This document shows, piece after piece, positions 1-10,106 of a DNA stretch of 64,000 nt. The notes below the pieces were generated by a model. It was given only the letters and a program-made list of their open reading frames with translations, searched no databases and had not been told where the DNA came from. Every line of letters starts with the position of its first letter. The stretch's first letter is position 1. A program made the translations under genes and the position numbers. The DNA comes from Brevipalpus yothersi (taxonomy: Eukaryota; Arthropoda; Arachnida; Trombidiformes; Tenuipalpidae). Location: contig QZCP01000026.1 in assembly GCA_003956705.1 (NCBI GenBank), positions 62,001 to 126,000 on the forward strand, in the 5' to 3' direction.

Positions 1-639
1 GAGATAGCATTTCCAAAGATTGCGATTGTCACCGCATCTTTACCTTTTTTAGCTTTCATTTTTTGTATTCTGTGGTCCTTATTGTTCAATTTTGTCGATT
101 CCACGTCAACCCACTGTCATGTATCAAATTATCTACCATCTGTCTCGGCTGCTGTTGGATCTTATGCACCTCAAAAGTATGTCTGGAGAATTTGTATCGC
201 CCTTCACTCTACCCCAAGATATGTCGTCATGTTCATGTATTATGTTCACTTTCATCGATCATTTGTAATCCTGTTACTGAATTGGGTGGAAATCAGTTGC
301 CTTCTTGGCTTGACATTCATCTCTTCTACGGAAAATTTTCAAGTTCATGCAACTAGCTTCACATCTTTTATCTTAGCCAATCTTTTAGGGATGTTTATTA
401 CACCCAATCGACTGATCGGAAGACCAAAGTCACGGAAAGCCAAGCATTTTCTTAGATTAATCAATATGATCTCAATCCTTTCTGCATCATATTTCTATGT
501 TCGCCACAATTGGCACTGTGAACCTGGTGTCTACACCTTATTTGCTCTATGCGAATACATCGTGGTTCTATCTAATATCGCCTATCATTTTCAAGCATTT
601 CATGATTTTCATGATTCTCGTTTTATCATCTTGAATTAG
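1..639 (+). CDS. PGAP2: PGAP2 (post-GPI attachment to proteins factor 2), 5' partial
   Basis: The frame is open from base 1 to a TAG at 637-639 without an intron and gives the last 212 residues; the true start lies upstream of the window. PGAP2 is a Golgi/ER multi-pass membrane protein needed for fatty-acid remodelling of GPI anchors. The sequence shows the family hallmarks: a hydrophobic segment (residues 6-30 of the fragment), then STHCHVSNYLPSVSAAVG, then QKYVWRICIALHSTPR, then further hydrophobic helices and near the C-terminus YFYVRHNWHCEPGVYTLFA, which closely matches the FRAG1/DRAM/Sfk1 fold of vertebrate PGAP2. It converges on knickkopf, whose product is probably GPI-anchored. No in-frame ATG exists at the left edge, so the start is not visible. 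Family assignment is firm. Confidence 0.9.
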   Translation, partial: EIAFPKIAIVTASLPFLAFIFCILWSLLFNFVDSTSTHCHVSNYLPSVSAAVGSYAPQKYVWRICIALHSTPRYVVMFMYYVHFHRSFVILLLNWVEISCLLGLTFISSTENFQVHATSFTSFILANLLGMFITPNRLIGRPKSRKAKHFLRLINMISILSASYFYVRHNWHCEPGVYTLFALCEYIVVLSNIAYHFQAFHDFHDSRFIILN

Positions 640-853
640 CGAATCTTCAGGTATGAATCCTCAGTGAAACTCACTACTGTGATTAGGATCTTACTTATTA
701 ACCAAATGATGATGATCATCACCATTATCATCAAATCAAATCAATCTCAATCTAATCCATTTCGCAATAATCTATTCATCATGAGCTATAATATTTGATC
801 GATTTGTACGACACATTTTGCAAGGCAAATATCTTATATCTATTTAATATAGA

Positions 854-859
854 AATAAA
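854..859 (+). terminator. Poly(A) signal AATAAA for PGAP2
   Basis: AATAAA lies 215 bases after the PGAP2 stop. It sits 6 bases from the opposite-strand poly(A) signal of knickkopf, so the two 3' ends should overlap. Position and motif only; cleavage is not shown. Confidence 0.6.
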
Positions 860-865
860 ACCTAA

Positions 866-871
866 TTTATT
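866..871 (-). terminator. Poly(A) signal AATAAA for knickkopf
   Basis: TTTATT on the plus strand reads AATAAA on the minus strand, 75 bases after the knickkopf stop codon. This would give a very short 3' UTR that overlaps the PGAP2 3' end. Confidence 0.55.
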
Positions 872-945
872 AATGATCTTCTCACGCCCCTTATGTTACT
901 ATATACGAGTTTAGCGTAGGTTAGTTGTGGATTTAGTTCGAGTCA

Positions 946-3401
946 TTAAGAAGATAGCAGTTTTATTGCACAAACTGTCGTGAAAATAATCGAAACAAGT
1001 GAGAATGGCAGGTAAAAATTGATGAGATTGCTGGAGGACGCATAAGCAGGTAGCAGAGTGAAATCGTCCAAAACGAGTATCTTGCCTCCCATATTACGTT
1101 GAGTATAACTTTGATAGTAGACAATATCAGGTGTACTTGCATTCGGAGTCCACAAGAGAAGACCTGGTTGACCATACTCGCATGAGTAGTTGAGACTATT
1201 GCGAAATTGTATAAAAGTGTGAAAGTCATCCGATCGTCGAGAATCGGTCCCATCTCGAACAGACCACAAGCACAATCGTCCCGATGTTGTAGGGTTGGGT
1301 CGACCTTTACGATCGAAGTCAACACCCGAATAGACATGAGTTTTACGCCTCATTTCATCAGTCTGCTTAATGAGGCCACCCAAAGGATCATCGGTTATGT
1401 ACAGTGGATGATAGTATCGAGCGTTTTGAGGATTGTTGCCTCCTTCAATTCGGAAAGTGTAAGTTCTACCTCTTTTCACAAAGAGAGTTGGAGCCATCAA
1501 TCCATTGATGTACCATACTAAGCCTGAGGATGATGATCCAGTTATGCTTGAATAACCACGATGGCCTCCAGGAGCACCGAGTCTGGCGTAAAATGTGGTC
1601 AATGATTGGTTGAAAACTCTCAGAGGACCCCAAGATTTTCGTTTAGCATTCGTAAAAAGTGTGATAAATGAGCGGTCTGACGATTTGGTGAAGTGGTAAC
1701 AGTTTTTTGTAGATTTCCGGCCAAAATCGAGAGAAACGTTTCCTTTGGGATAAATGTAATGCATTCTTGGTTCTTTGAGTGAGTTGAGTTTGCCAATTGC
1801 CCAAATAATTTGAGATTGGCCTTGCTTGTTGAAAATTTTATCCCCTTCATCTCCTGGAAATCAAAATTCAACACAAGTTAGTTTCTAGCTCTTAGTTAAT
1901 CATGCAACTTTTCTTAACAAACCTGTATTAATCAAATTCCTCCGATAGGTGAGTTTAGTAAGTCCATCCATCCTTGTATAAGTATTGATTTGATAATTAT
2001 CAACACCTCCAACTTTACTATCTTGACATACACCTTTATGTAAGCCGAGTACATTTGTGCACTAAGAATGATTTAAAGAGAAGTTAGACCTGGTAGAGTA
2101 ACACTGGAGAGTTCCGCTTACAGGAAATTTATCCGTGATGTTATAGTCATGAGTATAGCCAAGATGACCACTCATGTAAGAAATGGCTACATCTGATCCG
2201 ATCATCTGAGTTTGGTTATCAGAACCACTCAGACCAAAGGCGATATAGTCACTATCATCGATTTGTCCCACAAGTTCTAGCGTTATTTGAGGACCAAAAA
2301 TTTCCCAGCTGACTTGGAGTTTCTTATGCAGTTGCTCACAGTTTGGTAAAAGTGATTCATGTTTCTTTGATAGAGAGGTGGATTAGAGAAGAGAATCAGA
2401 AAAATTCAAAATTTGCTTACAATTAGTGTGAAAAGTGAAGGTGGAATATTCAGACTTTCCGGTATTATCACAGATCCCAAATTGAGTTCTCTCTCAGCGT
2501 TCCAAACCGAAAGCCAGTCAATATCGAAAACGGACATCTCTCCTGGCAGTTCCAAAATGATTTCTTCATTTTTGTATGATCCAAGAGATTCAAGACTGAC
2601 GAAAATATCAATTAATTAAGAATTTGCTAAGATCATTTTGGTATCTTTACTTACTATCCTCTTTCATTTGGAATTTTCTTGCCAGAGCTATGAGGCTGTG
2701 GGCCATCCCCAACCCAGAAATAAGTATTTTTAGCCTCACCGTCAAATTGGAAATCAGGAATCTTGATTGTTTTTGAATCAATAATTATGACTGGCCCTGA
2801 TTGTACACCATTGGAAAGTCGAGAGAGTTCAGAGATTCTCTGAGGAGAAGGGGGCTCAAAGCCATCCGGAATGAAAATATCAGCAAAATTTCGACGATCT
2901 CGAATGTCCCAAACTGCGAACCATTTGATTGTTCGAAGTTTCTTATCTTCTGGCAGTCTTATAGTAATATCTTCATTGGTATATCTTCTTAATTTATTTG
3001 TTCTCCCAGTTTCATCAGCCACTAAAAATCCCAAATTGCTTGGACGTACGGTTGCACCAGCCCAGAAAAAAGCATCTGAAATCCACAAAATAAGCATCAG
3101 AGCATGAATGGTTTCACTCAACTTGATTAACAACTCACCGGTCCCCAATCCATCATAAAAAAAGTTTTTAATCAAAAGTGTGTACTCATCAACTGCATAT
3201 ACATCTCCGGAGACTTGATGAGCGTAAGTATTGAGCTTCCCCAGAAAGAGACCTCGATATTCTTCTCCATGAACACCTGCAGAGAATCAAATGGAAAGCA
3301 TTAGTCACCACCGAAGTGGTATCTGGGTGGACACACCCTAGTGATCACTTACCATGGAGAAGAAGGAGAAATAAAAAATGAAAAAGAATAGAAATAAACA
3401 T
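946..3401 (-). CDS. knk: Knickkopf: DM13-DM13-DOMON chitin-organising protein, GPI-anchored
   Basis: Seven coding exons on the minus strand: 3353-3401, 3139-3276, 2655-3075, 2421-2595, 2122-2364, 1923-2061, 946-1853. All junctions are GT-AG and the phases join into one 690-residue frame. The product starts with a signal peptide (MFISILFHFLFLLLLHG). Two DM13 domains follow (about residues 18-130 and 140-250, each with a DxFFW or YFWVG core), then a DOMON domain (about 260-400), then a C-terminal plastocyanin-like region containing DIVYYQSYTQRNMGGKI. The end is a hydrophobic tail (FYLPFSLVSIIFTTVCAIKL) with no charged cytoplasmic part, typical of GPI attachment. In insects Knickkopf is exported to the apical surface and cuticle, where it organises chitin and protects it from chitinases. 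The length matches Drosophila Knk closely. Skeletor has a related domain set, but the GPI-type tail and size favour Knk. Confidence 0.88.
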
Positions 3402-4104
3402 CGCCCTTCTTTATCACCATCTCTGTCGAACATTGGCTGCACACACCATGTTATACATTCAAACTTATTCTCCTACTTTCGTCAAAAAGTTCACCAACTA
3501 TGGCACATGCATTCACGATCAACCAAATTAATTCGTAGACTTCACTGTACCAATGATCACTTAATCAACTACCTGTTACAGACAAAAAAAAACAAATCAG
3601 ATCAAATGTGGATCTGAAATGATTACAATCTGAAGGGCTCCTGTTTTTCAGGCCAACATTGCCACGATCAAAAACTTGATCAAATCAAGTTTCTATTGAA
3701 AAAAATTTTTTCTGGATCAAAAAGTTTCACTTAATGTAGATGGCAGCATGAGTATAGTTGCTATGGTAACTTGTGGCAAGTCACAACAAATTCAAAAATT
3801 TTTTTCGGAACAAAAAAAGTTTCGATAAATGATAATTTTTTTAAGGTGTCTTGTATCGTGAATTTAATTGATGTCCAATTAATTTTGATTGATGATAATT
3901 GTGTGGTGTTTTCATTCACCGGAGAGAGTGCCATTGATCCAACTGCCTCACCGTTGAGAGATATACAGTAGTGTTCGACTTGATGTGAAAGGTAAGGATG
4001 ATGAGTGTGAGCAGTGTGAAAATTTTCGGCGCTTCTTTTTTTATTCATTCTTAAATTTCATTCATTTTTGTTTCTCTCTCTCTCTCTCTTTGACATACAC
4101 ACAG
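3402..4104. other. Divergent intergenic region, knk / coiled-coil gene
   Basis: About 700 bases separate two divergent start codons, so both promoters should lie here. Just before the coiled-coil start there is a (CT)n tract (4075-4090) followed by ACACACAG at 4097-4104. This looks like a splice acceptor and suggests an upstream untranslated exon for that gene. No other feature is seen. Confidence 0.5.
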
Positions 4105-6126
4105 ATGGCTGCGAGACTAGCAGAGATAATTGAGGAAAAAATGTGGAATATATCGGATGAATTTGTGGATCAGATGAGATTTATGTTCGAAACGGAGGCT
4201 GATCGTCAAAAATTGAAAAAAGAGAATGTTTCCCTCAAACAGAAAGTTGAAGATCTTGAACATCTACTCAAACTAGCTAACAGTACTTCGGAAAAGAAAG
4301 AGGAAGAAATAAAGCGTCTAGATGATTTACGATTAAGTTTACAAGAGGAATTAGAAGGAAAAAAAGATGATCTAGAGCATCATGATAGAATTTTACGTGA
4401 CTATGGGGCCAGATTGAGTGCCACCGAGTTGACGATCAATCGTTTGACCAATGATAAGAAAGTCATCGAAGATCACCTGACCAAGCTCAACAGTGTGTTG
4501 AGAAGCTGCCTCAAACTTGGAAATGTGACAATTAATGAGAGTGAGATTCAGTTTGATGACATAGTGCCCAGTAAAGATCGCCATTCCAATCTCATATCGA
4601 CCATGCTCGATACAGAACTTTTGGACCCAGAATTTGTAAGATCGGCGATCATTGAACGCCTCGCTAGTATCGAAAGTCTCTCCATCGAGAGAGACGACCT
4701 GAAAACTAGCCTAGAAAGTGCAGAGAAGTCAGCTGATTTGCTCCGGGATACTAATCGTAAATTGAAGCAGAAAAACAAAGATTTGGAAGAAAGTTTGCGT
4801 AATATGGAGCGAGAGGAAAAATTGATGGCACATAAGTTGGAAGATTCGTCCAAAGAAGTCAAGAAATTCGAAGAGAATATGAAAAAATTAGCAAATGAAA
4901 AGAAAGAACTGGCCCTACGAATTGAAAATTTGGAGTCTATCAACAAAAAGTTAGCAAGAGAAAAAGATAAACTTTTAGTAGAATCAAGATCCGAAGTTCG
5001 AGAAAAAACTATTTGCATCAAGGAGTATCAAGATGAAAAAGAGAGGCTTGAAAATAGGATCAAGAAGTTAGAGGCGATCAAGGTTGACTCTGACTCTCAG
5101 ATTTATAGATTGAACAAGATAAATGACGAATTGGAAGCTGAAAAAGAATCAATACAACAAGAGCGTAATACTTTGAAAGAGAAAGTGAAAGATCTCCAAA
5201 AAACTACTGAGCGGCTCAATTCTGCTCTCAACGAATCGACTTTGGAATTGAAACGCTGCTCCGACCGTGTTCGTGACCTCGAAAAAGAAATAGCCACCCT
5301 CATCGACAAGGGACATCAGCGTGATAGTGCCTCAGTGGATGCTCATAAAGAAGTGAGAAGACTTAGAGAAAAAATTGAGGAACTTAAATCAGAAAAATCG
5401 AATCTCCGTGGTGCTATCGAAACCGACCGTCACTCGTTGATTCAGAATCGAGAGACTATGAGCTCACTTCAGATGCGAGTTAAGCAACTGGAGGCAGAAT
5501 TGAATTTGGCGAATCTCAAGCGTAAGGAAGCCGAATATCAGCAAACTCTGCTTGCCAATGGGAATGTTGATAAAGAGGCTGAAATCAAAGAATTAAAGGC
5601 AGATATAACCACACTCGAAGAACGTGTAAAGCAACTTTTACTCGGCCAGAGAACAATTGAAAAAACAACGTATTCAGTCTCAAGTATCAACAGAAGGAAT
5701 ACTAATCGAATTGAAGAGATGAGAGGCAGTGACAAAAGCTTTGCTGATGAGACTAAAGATGCAACCAAAGGTTTGCTAGCTCTAGAAGAGAAGAGCTTCG
5801 AATTTCAGCGAAAAGTGAAAAATCTGAAAGATCTTATGGATGAGGCAACGGGTAGCTCCGGACCAGGATTTTCATCCGACTTGAGATTGAAAGAAGCCCA
5901 AAAACAAGCTGAACATCTGCTGAATCAATACTCAAGACGATCTCCTAATTCAAACAATAGTTCCGAAAGAATTCTCTACCGTCCAGAAGAGAGACAATCA
6001 TTTGTGGTTATTGATGCAGAGCAGACCTCTTCGAAACTTGGTCATGTGTCTAGAGGTGGTGATTGGCAGCGATCAGATCGACCTATGGTCACTTCGACTC
6101 CAATCCAGCGAAAGAGTTGTACTTGA
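4105..6126 (+). CDS. Long coiled-coil protein, family not recognised
   Basis: A single open exon gives 673 residues from ATG 4105. The frame is open further upstream, but that part translates a pyrimidine tract ending in a splice-acceptor-like CACAG, so it is probably intron or 5' UTR. Residues about 25-110, 185-520 and 530-560 are almost continuous heptad-rich coiled coil (Glu, Lys, Leu, Arg-rich, with runs such as KKLEAIKVD and KDLEESLRNMERE). A less helical linker at about 140-180 (KLGNVTINESEIQFDDIVPS) separates the first coil from the rest. The last 90 residues are Ser/Arg-rich and probably disordered, ending TPIQRKSCT. A structural role in cytoskeleton or centrosome would suit such a protein, but this is inference only. 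I see no motor, membrane or catalytic domain. Confidence 0.8.
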   Translation: MAARLAEIIEEKMWNISDEFVDQMRFMFETEADRQKLKKENVSLKQKVEDLEHLLKLANSTSEKKEEEIKRLDDLRLSLQEELEGKKDDLEHHDRILRDYGARLSATELTINRLTNDKKVIEDHLTKLNSVLRSCLKLGNVTINESEIQFDDIVPSKDRHSNLISTMLDTELLDPEFVRSAIIERLASIESLSIERDDLKTSLESAEKSADLLRDTNRKLKQKNKDLEESLRNMEREEKLMAHKLEDSSKEVKKFEENMKKLANEKKELALRIENLESINKKLAREKDKLLVESRSEVREKTICIKEYQDEKERLENRIKKLEAIKVDSDSQIYRLNKINDELEAEKESIQQERNTLKEKVKDLQKTTERLNSALNESTLELKRCSDRVRDLEKEIATLIDKGHQRDSASVDAHKEVRRLREKIEELKSEKSNLRGAIETDRHSLIQNRETMSSLQMRVKQLEAELNLANLKRKEAEYQQTLLANGNVDKEAEIKELKADITTLEERVKQLLLGQRTIEKTTYSVSSINRRNTNRIEEMRGSDKSFADETKDATKGLLALEEKSFEFQRKVKNLKDLMDEATGSSGPGFSSDLRLKEAQKQAEHLLNQYSRRSPNSNNSSERILYRPEERQSFVVIDAEQTSSKLGHVSRGGDWQRSDRPMVTSTPIQRKSCT

Positions 6127-6475
6127 CATAATATCGAATGACTAATTGCTCTCTCGAAGAGGAAAAATCGACTTAGCGTGAGAGAAATCGAAAAATTGTT
6201 GACCTTTAACGTACCTTGTTTTCTAGTCTCAGTTATAATAATCCATCCATTATTCCAAAGTTTTTTTGACTCATTATGCGCTTTGCATGTGTTTTTTATC
6301 TTAATTTTTTTTATCGCCTTTGCGGTAGCTTGTAGCTACACTTTTTTGTAATTCAACCCTGATCAACCTTCCTCCAACTTGGAAAGGTTTCTCAACAGAT
6401 TGCCAGTATCTTGCTCTCTCTTTTTAGCTCTTAAATGTATCTTTTTTAACTTGACGAAAATTCACAGTTGAAGAG

Positions 6476-6481
6476 AATAAA
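6476..6481 (+). terminator. Poly(A) signal AATAAA for the coiled-coil gene
   Basis: AATAAA lies 350 bases after the stop at 6124-6126 and only 37 bases before the 3' end of the convergent RING gene's coding region. The interval 6127-6475 is T-rich 3' UTR with nothing else recognisable. Confidence 0.55.
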
Positions 6482-6517
6482 ATCCATGGACAGCTCAATT
6501 CAATCTTTCATGGATCC

Positions 6518-7117
6518 TTATTCTTTCGTGGTTTTGATATCCACAGTTTTTTCTTCCTCAGCTTCCAAGGTAGGTGCTATCGTCTCTGCAGGAATTACTT
6601 GATCTGGACCCTCCGAGCTGGATAGATCGGGAAACTGACTCAATTCACCACTTGGAACTTCACCTGGTATCATGACCAATTGGATATCATCCTCTTCCTC
6701 TTTACTCTCACTTCGTGAGATGGATTCTCCGTAACGTCGACGAACTTCATCTATACTATGATAACTCTCAGAATCACTGGGAATCAGGGCAGTTCTACGT
6801 TCCAGAGAAACGGGTCGAGCAGGGGATAACATTTTGCCGAAGAAATTGAATACTTTGGAGAAAAGACCATGTGAAACAGCTATTTTATCATTTGTTCCTT
6901 CAGGTGTGATGTTTGTGAGAATATTTTTGAATGGCGTTCTGCATGTTGGACATCTGTTGGTTCGTTCAGACCAGTCCTTGATGCACTGAAAACAAAATAA
7001 ATGCATACAACCATCCACATTAGTCGGATTGTCTGCTTGTCTATGGCATATATAACACAGCTTTTCGGTATCCTCTGTTTTATCTTCATCATCAGATTTC
7101 GATTTTGATGCCTCCAT
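6518..7117 (-). CDS. Small RING-finger protein, probable E3 ubiquitin ligase
   Basis: One exon gives 199 residues from the ATG at 7117-7115. A C3HC4 RING occupies about residues 20-64: CYIC, then DGCMHLFCFQCIKDW, then CPTCRTPF. This is the short type seen in TOPORS- or PHRF1-like proteins, in which the RING follows an acidic N-terminus. The remaining 135 residues are acidic and Ser/Glu-rich, with no second domain visible. RINGs of this type bind an E2 enzyme; a ligase role is inferred from the family. The gene is convergent with the coiled-coil gene and divergent from the TIA-1 gene. I cannot name an orthologue; the C-terminal half looks lineage-specific. Confidence 0.8.
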   Translation of the reverse strand: MEASKSKSDDEDKTEDTEKLCYICHRQADNPTNVDGCMHLFCFQCIKDWSERTNRCPTCRTPFKNILTNITPEGTNDKIAVSHGLFSKVFNFFGKMLSPARPVSLERRTALIPSDSESYHSIDEVRRRYGESISRSESKEEEDDIQLVMIPGEVPSGELSQFPDLSSSEGPDQVIPAETIAPTLEAEEEKTVDIKTTKE

Positions 7118-8194
7118 CACACACTAATCAAGGATACTCACATCTGAATCATCATTATTGTGCTCGACTAGGAATTCTACCGTCTAACTGGCGAGCCATG
7201 AGCGCAAAATTAGCACCTTTCTCTCATAAGTCATTTCTTCGAACGAAGAAAGTGTATCAAAATGCTATCTTTTTTGGAAAGAACAATCATGAAAATGATC
7301 AGTTTGTAGTAGAAAGCTCGAATCGATGATCTTGCCTCCCATAGAAATCAGAATGTTAGCACACTTTTCTTCAAAACGGAATCATACGACCAATCTACCA
7401 TCTGACTCTAGTGTTCTCATGAATTTTCTTAATGTTTCTATCGAAATGACCTCATAGACATAATTCGACAATTCGAAGATTATCGAAGCGATCAGAGAAA
7501 ATCTCCCAGTTCTGAACATTAAGCAAAATGTATCTAGCTAGTGTCATTCGAAGAGAGTCCAATTTGTCATCCGATCTCACTATCGGAAAAATGTCCCCAA
7601 CAATTGATCAATTTTAACATCCACCCTATCCCATCTTGTCTTCTTGAGAATCCAAGTTAATAATTTGAACGATCATGTCCATGTGTAAAAGTGTGATCTG
7701 ATTGTTCGGCGAACAATGTTCGCTAGTTCGATGAAGCCAGCAAAAATCATGATCAAAAGGATTATAGTGACACCTATGTCAGGATTGTGTGAAAAGTGTG
7801 TCGTCAGGGTAACTTGTCAACGGATCCTGTGTGTCCCGGTATCGATACAGCAGAATTGAGAATTGCTTGGAGTTGCTGCCGCTTGATTGGATTGTAAGCT
7901 CGTGATTTTGATTTTGTTAAAATCATTTTGATCTATATGTATGTATATTCAAATGAATATTAATTTTCGGTGTGAGTTGTGATCAGCCCCCAATAATTGA
8001 TTTAAAATTGGCACCTTGATCGATGGTCATCTGTGATTTTGGTGATAAAGAGAGTAGAGGGAAGATAAAATTGAGATTCATCAATCATTGTTGTTTATTG
8101 TGGTCGATTGTGGTCACGCATCTTGTGGTCTTATTGTGGGACCCATAACAAAGTGTTTAAATAATCATCAGTGTACAATCATAATCTTCTAGTG
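7118..8194. other. Divergent intergenic region, RING / TIA-1
   Basis: About 1.1 kb lies between two divergent genes. It should hold both promoters and any untranslated first exons. A 74-codon open frame at 7105-7329 shows no conserved motif and overlaps the RING gene start, so it is not called. No repeats or RNA genes recognised. Confidence 0.4.
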
Positions 8195-10106
8195 ATGGAG
8201 AACAATGTTTTGTATGTGGGCAATTTGCATCCAGATGTTAGCGAAGAATTCATCAAAACATTATTTTCCACTATGGGACAAGTGGATGGTGTTAAAATAA
8301 TTCGTGAACAAGGCAATGATCCTTACTGTTTTGTGGAGTTTGTAGAACATTCTTCTGCGGCAAATGCTTTATTGACGATGAAGGGTCGTATATGTATGAA
8401 TAGGGAACTGAAAGTTAATTGGGCAACATCGCCTGGAGCTTCCGGACCCAAACAGGACACTAGTAAACATTATCACATATTTGTTGGTGATTTAAGTCCC
8501 GAAATAGAAACTCAAGCTCTCAAAGAAGCATTCTCACCATTCGGTGAGATATCTGACTGTCGGGTGGTTCGTGATCCTCAGTCCTACAAATCTAAAGGTT
8601 ATGGTTTTGTATCATTTGTAAAGAAAACTGATGCTGATACAGCAATCACCACCATGAATGGACAATGGTTGGGTTCTCGTGCTATTAGAACCAATTGGGC
8701 CACTCGCAAGCCACCAATCAGAGGTGGTGGTGGTGGTGTTAGTGGTGGCATCGATATAACTAGTACATCTAATGGTAAACAATTGTCATTCGAGGACGTT
8801 TATCATCAGTCAAGCCCTTCTAATTGTACCGTATATTGCGGAGGTATATTACAAGGTCTCTGTGACGAATTAATACAGAAGACTTTCTCTCATTTTGGAC
8901 AAATCCAAGAGATCCGTACATTTAAAGAGAAAGGCTACGCATTCATTAAATTCTCAAGTAAAGATGCTGCGACCAATGCCATATTGGCAACTCACAATAC
9001 CGAAATAAATGGTCATATTGTTAAATGTTCATGGGGCAAGGAGACCGGAGATCATTGTAACCAAGTACCTACAGCTAGTGCAGTAGCGGCCACTGGGTTT
9101 GGTGCTTATCCTTATCATCAAGCAGCTATGGGGTAATGAGTCTTCTTCTATTTTTATTGTTCATCTCTCGAACCATCTTCTCGATCTATCGCATCTCAAT
9201 TGCGTTACATTCAAATCTCTTGCCTCGCATGTTTTCTCTCTCTTTCTCTCTCCCTCTCTCCAAGCGTGCTGAATCAATCAATGTTGCTGCCGCCAAAGTT
9301 ACCATCAGCGAGCTTTTTGAGAGCCGGCAAACGAGTTTCATTCAGCCCGCTCTTGAGAGTCAGCTTTTCTTTCATCAAGATCTGATTGAAGAAGTCTATC
9401 TTTCCCTTCAACCATAGAAGCATGGACCTTATACAGAAGCGAGCAAGCTTGCAAGCGACTTGTATTCATGGAAATCGCTCCTCTCACTCCTTCTCACTCC
9501 TCTGTCTCTCTCTCTTTTCTCTCTGTTTATCTATCTATCTATCTTTCTGTGTGTGTTTCTCTGTGTCTTCTTTTTCTCATTGGCTTTCTTCTCTCAGGTA
9601 CTGGTTCCCCCAGGCGGCAAGCTACACTGGTCAAACTGCACCGCTTCCGGCTTCTTATGGCCATGCCAATGCAGCGAACCCATCGGTTCAGCCAATTCAA
9701 ACGTACCCTTACGCGGCAGCCACAGGCCAATATTATAATCCTGCGGGAACCACGGCAGCTCAAGGTTTCAACGCAGCCACTGCTGTTGGGATGCAAATGG
9801 CCTGGCAAGGTAAGAGAGAAAGACCAATGCTTGGAGACTAGTTGAATGTTGGCAAAATTTTTGGTGCATGGAAGAAAAACCCTAGCTCATCCAGAATAAT
9901 ATCAAGTCAAGCTCATTGACACTTTGAAATCGAGATCTCAATGATCTGTTAACCTTTTATTCCAAGGTGCTACTCCGACGGGACTCCCCAACGCAACTGG
10001 GCAGCCTCATGCTATTGCATCTCAAAACCCTCTTGGTCAAGGAATCCAGCAGACAGCCGTCGCAATGATCGGTCACTACCCTATGCAGCCTTATCAAGCT
10101 CCATAG
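8195..10106 (+). CDS. Rox8: TIA-1/TIAR-type RNA-binding protein (three RRMs; Rox8 homologue)
   Basis: Three coding exons: 8195-9132, 9598-9809, 9967-10106, joined in phase to 429 residues. RRM1 (about 4-76) has VLYVGNL and PYCFVEF; RRM2 (about 96-170) has HIFVGDL and KGYGFVSF; RRM3 (about 210-280) has TVYCGGI and KGYAFIKF, followed by CSWGKE. These are the paired RNP2/RNP1 motifs in the order typical of TIA-1, TIAR and Drosophila Rox8. The C-terminal 120 residues are Gln/Ala/Tyr/Gly-rich (AAATGQYYNPAGTT), the prion-like part that in this family drives stress-granule assembly. The family binds U-rich RNA, regulates alternative splicing with U1 snRNP, and represses translation. All three RRMs sit in one exon. 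Start chosen at ATG 8195, directly before NNVLYVGN. Confidence 0.93.

Noticed and set aside
3985..4104. N-terminal extension of the coiled-coil protein
   Set aside because: It translates a pyrimidine tract and a CACAG splice-acceptor-like site; the ATG at 4105 is more plausible.
7105..7329. 74-codon plus-strand frame beside the RING gene
   Set aside because: Overlaps the RING start on the other strand and shows no motif.
9136..9597. Several overlapping plus-strand frames inside the TIA-1 gene
   Set aside because: They lie in intron 1, which is CT-rich; the exons on both sides join in phase without them.
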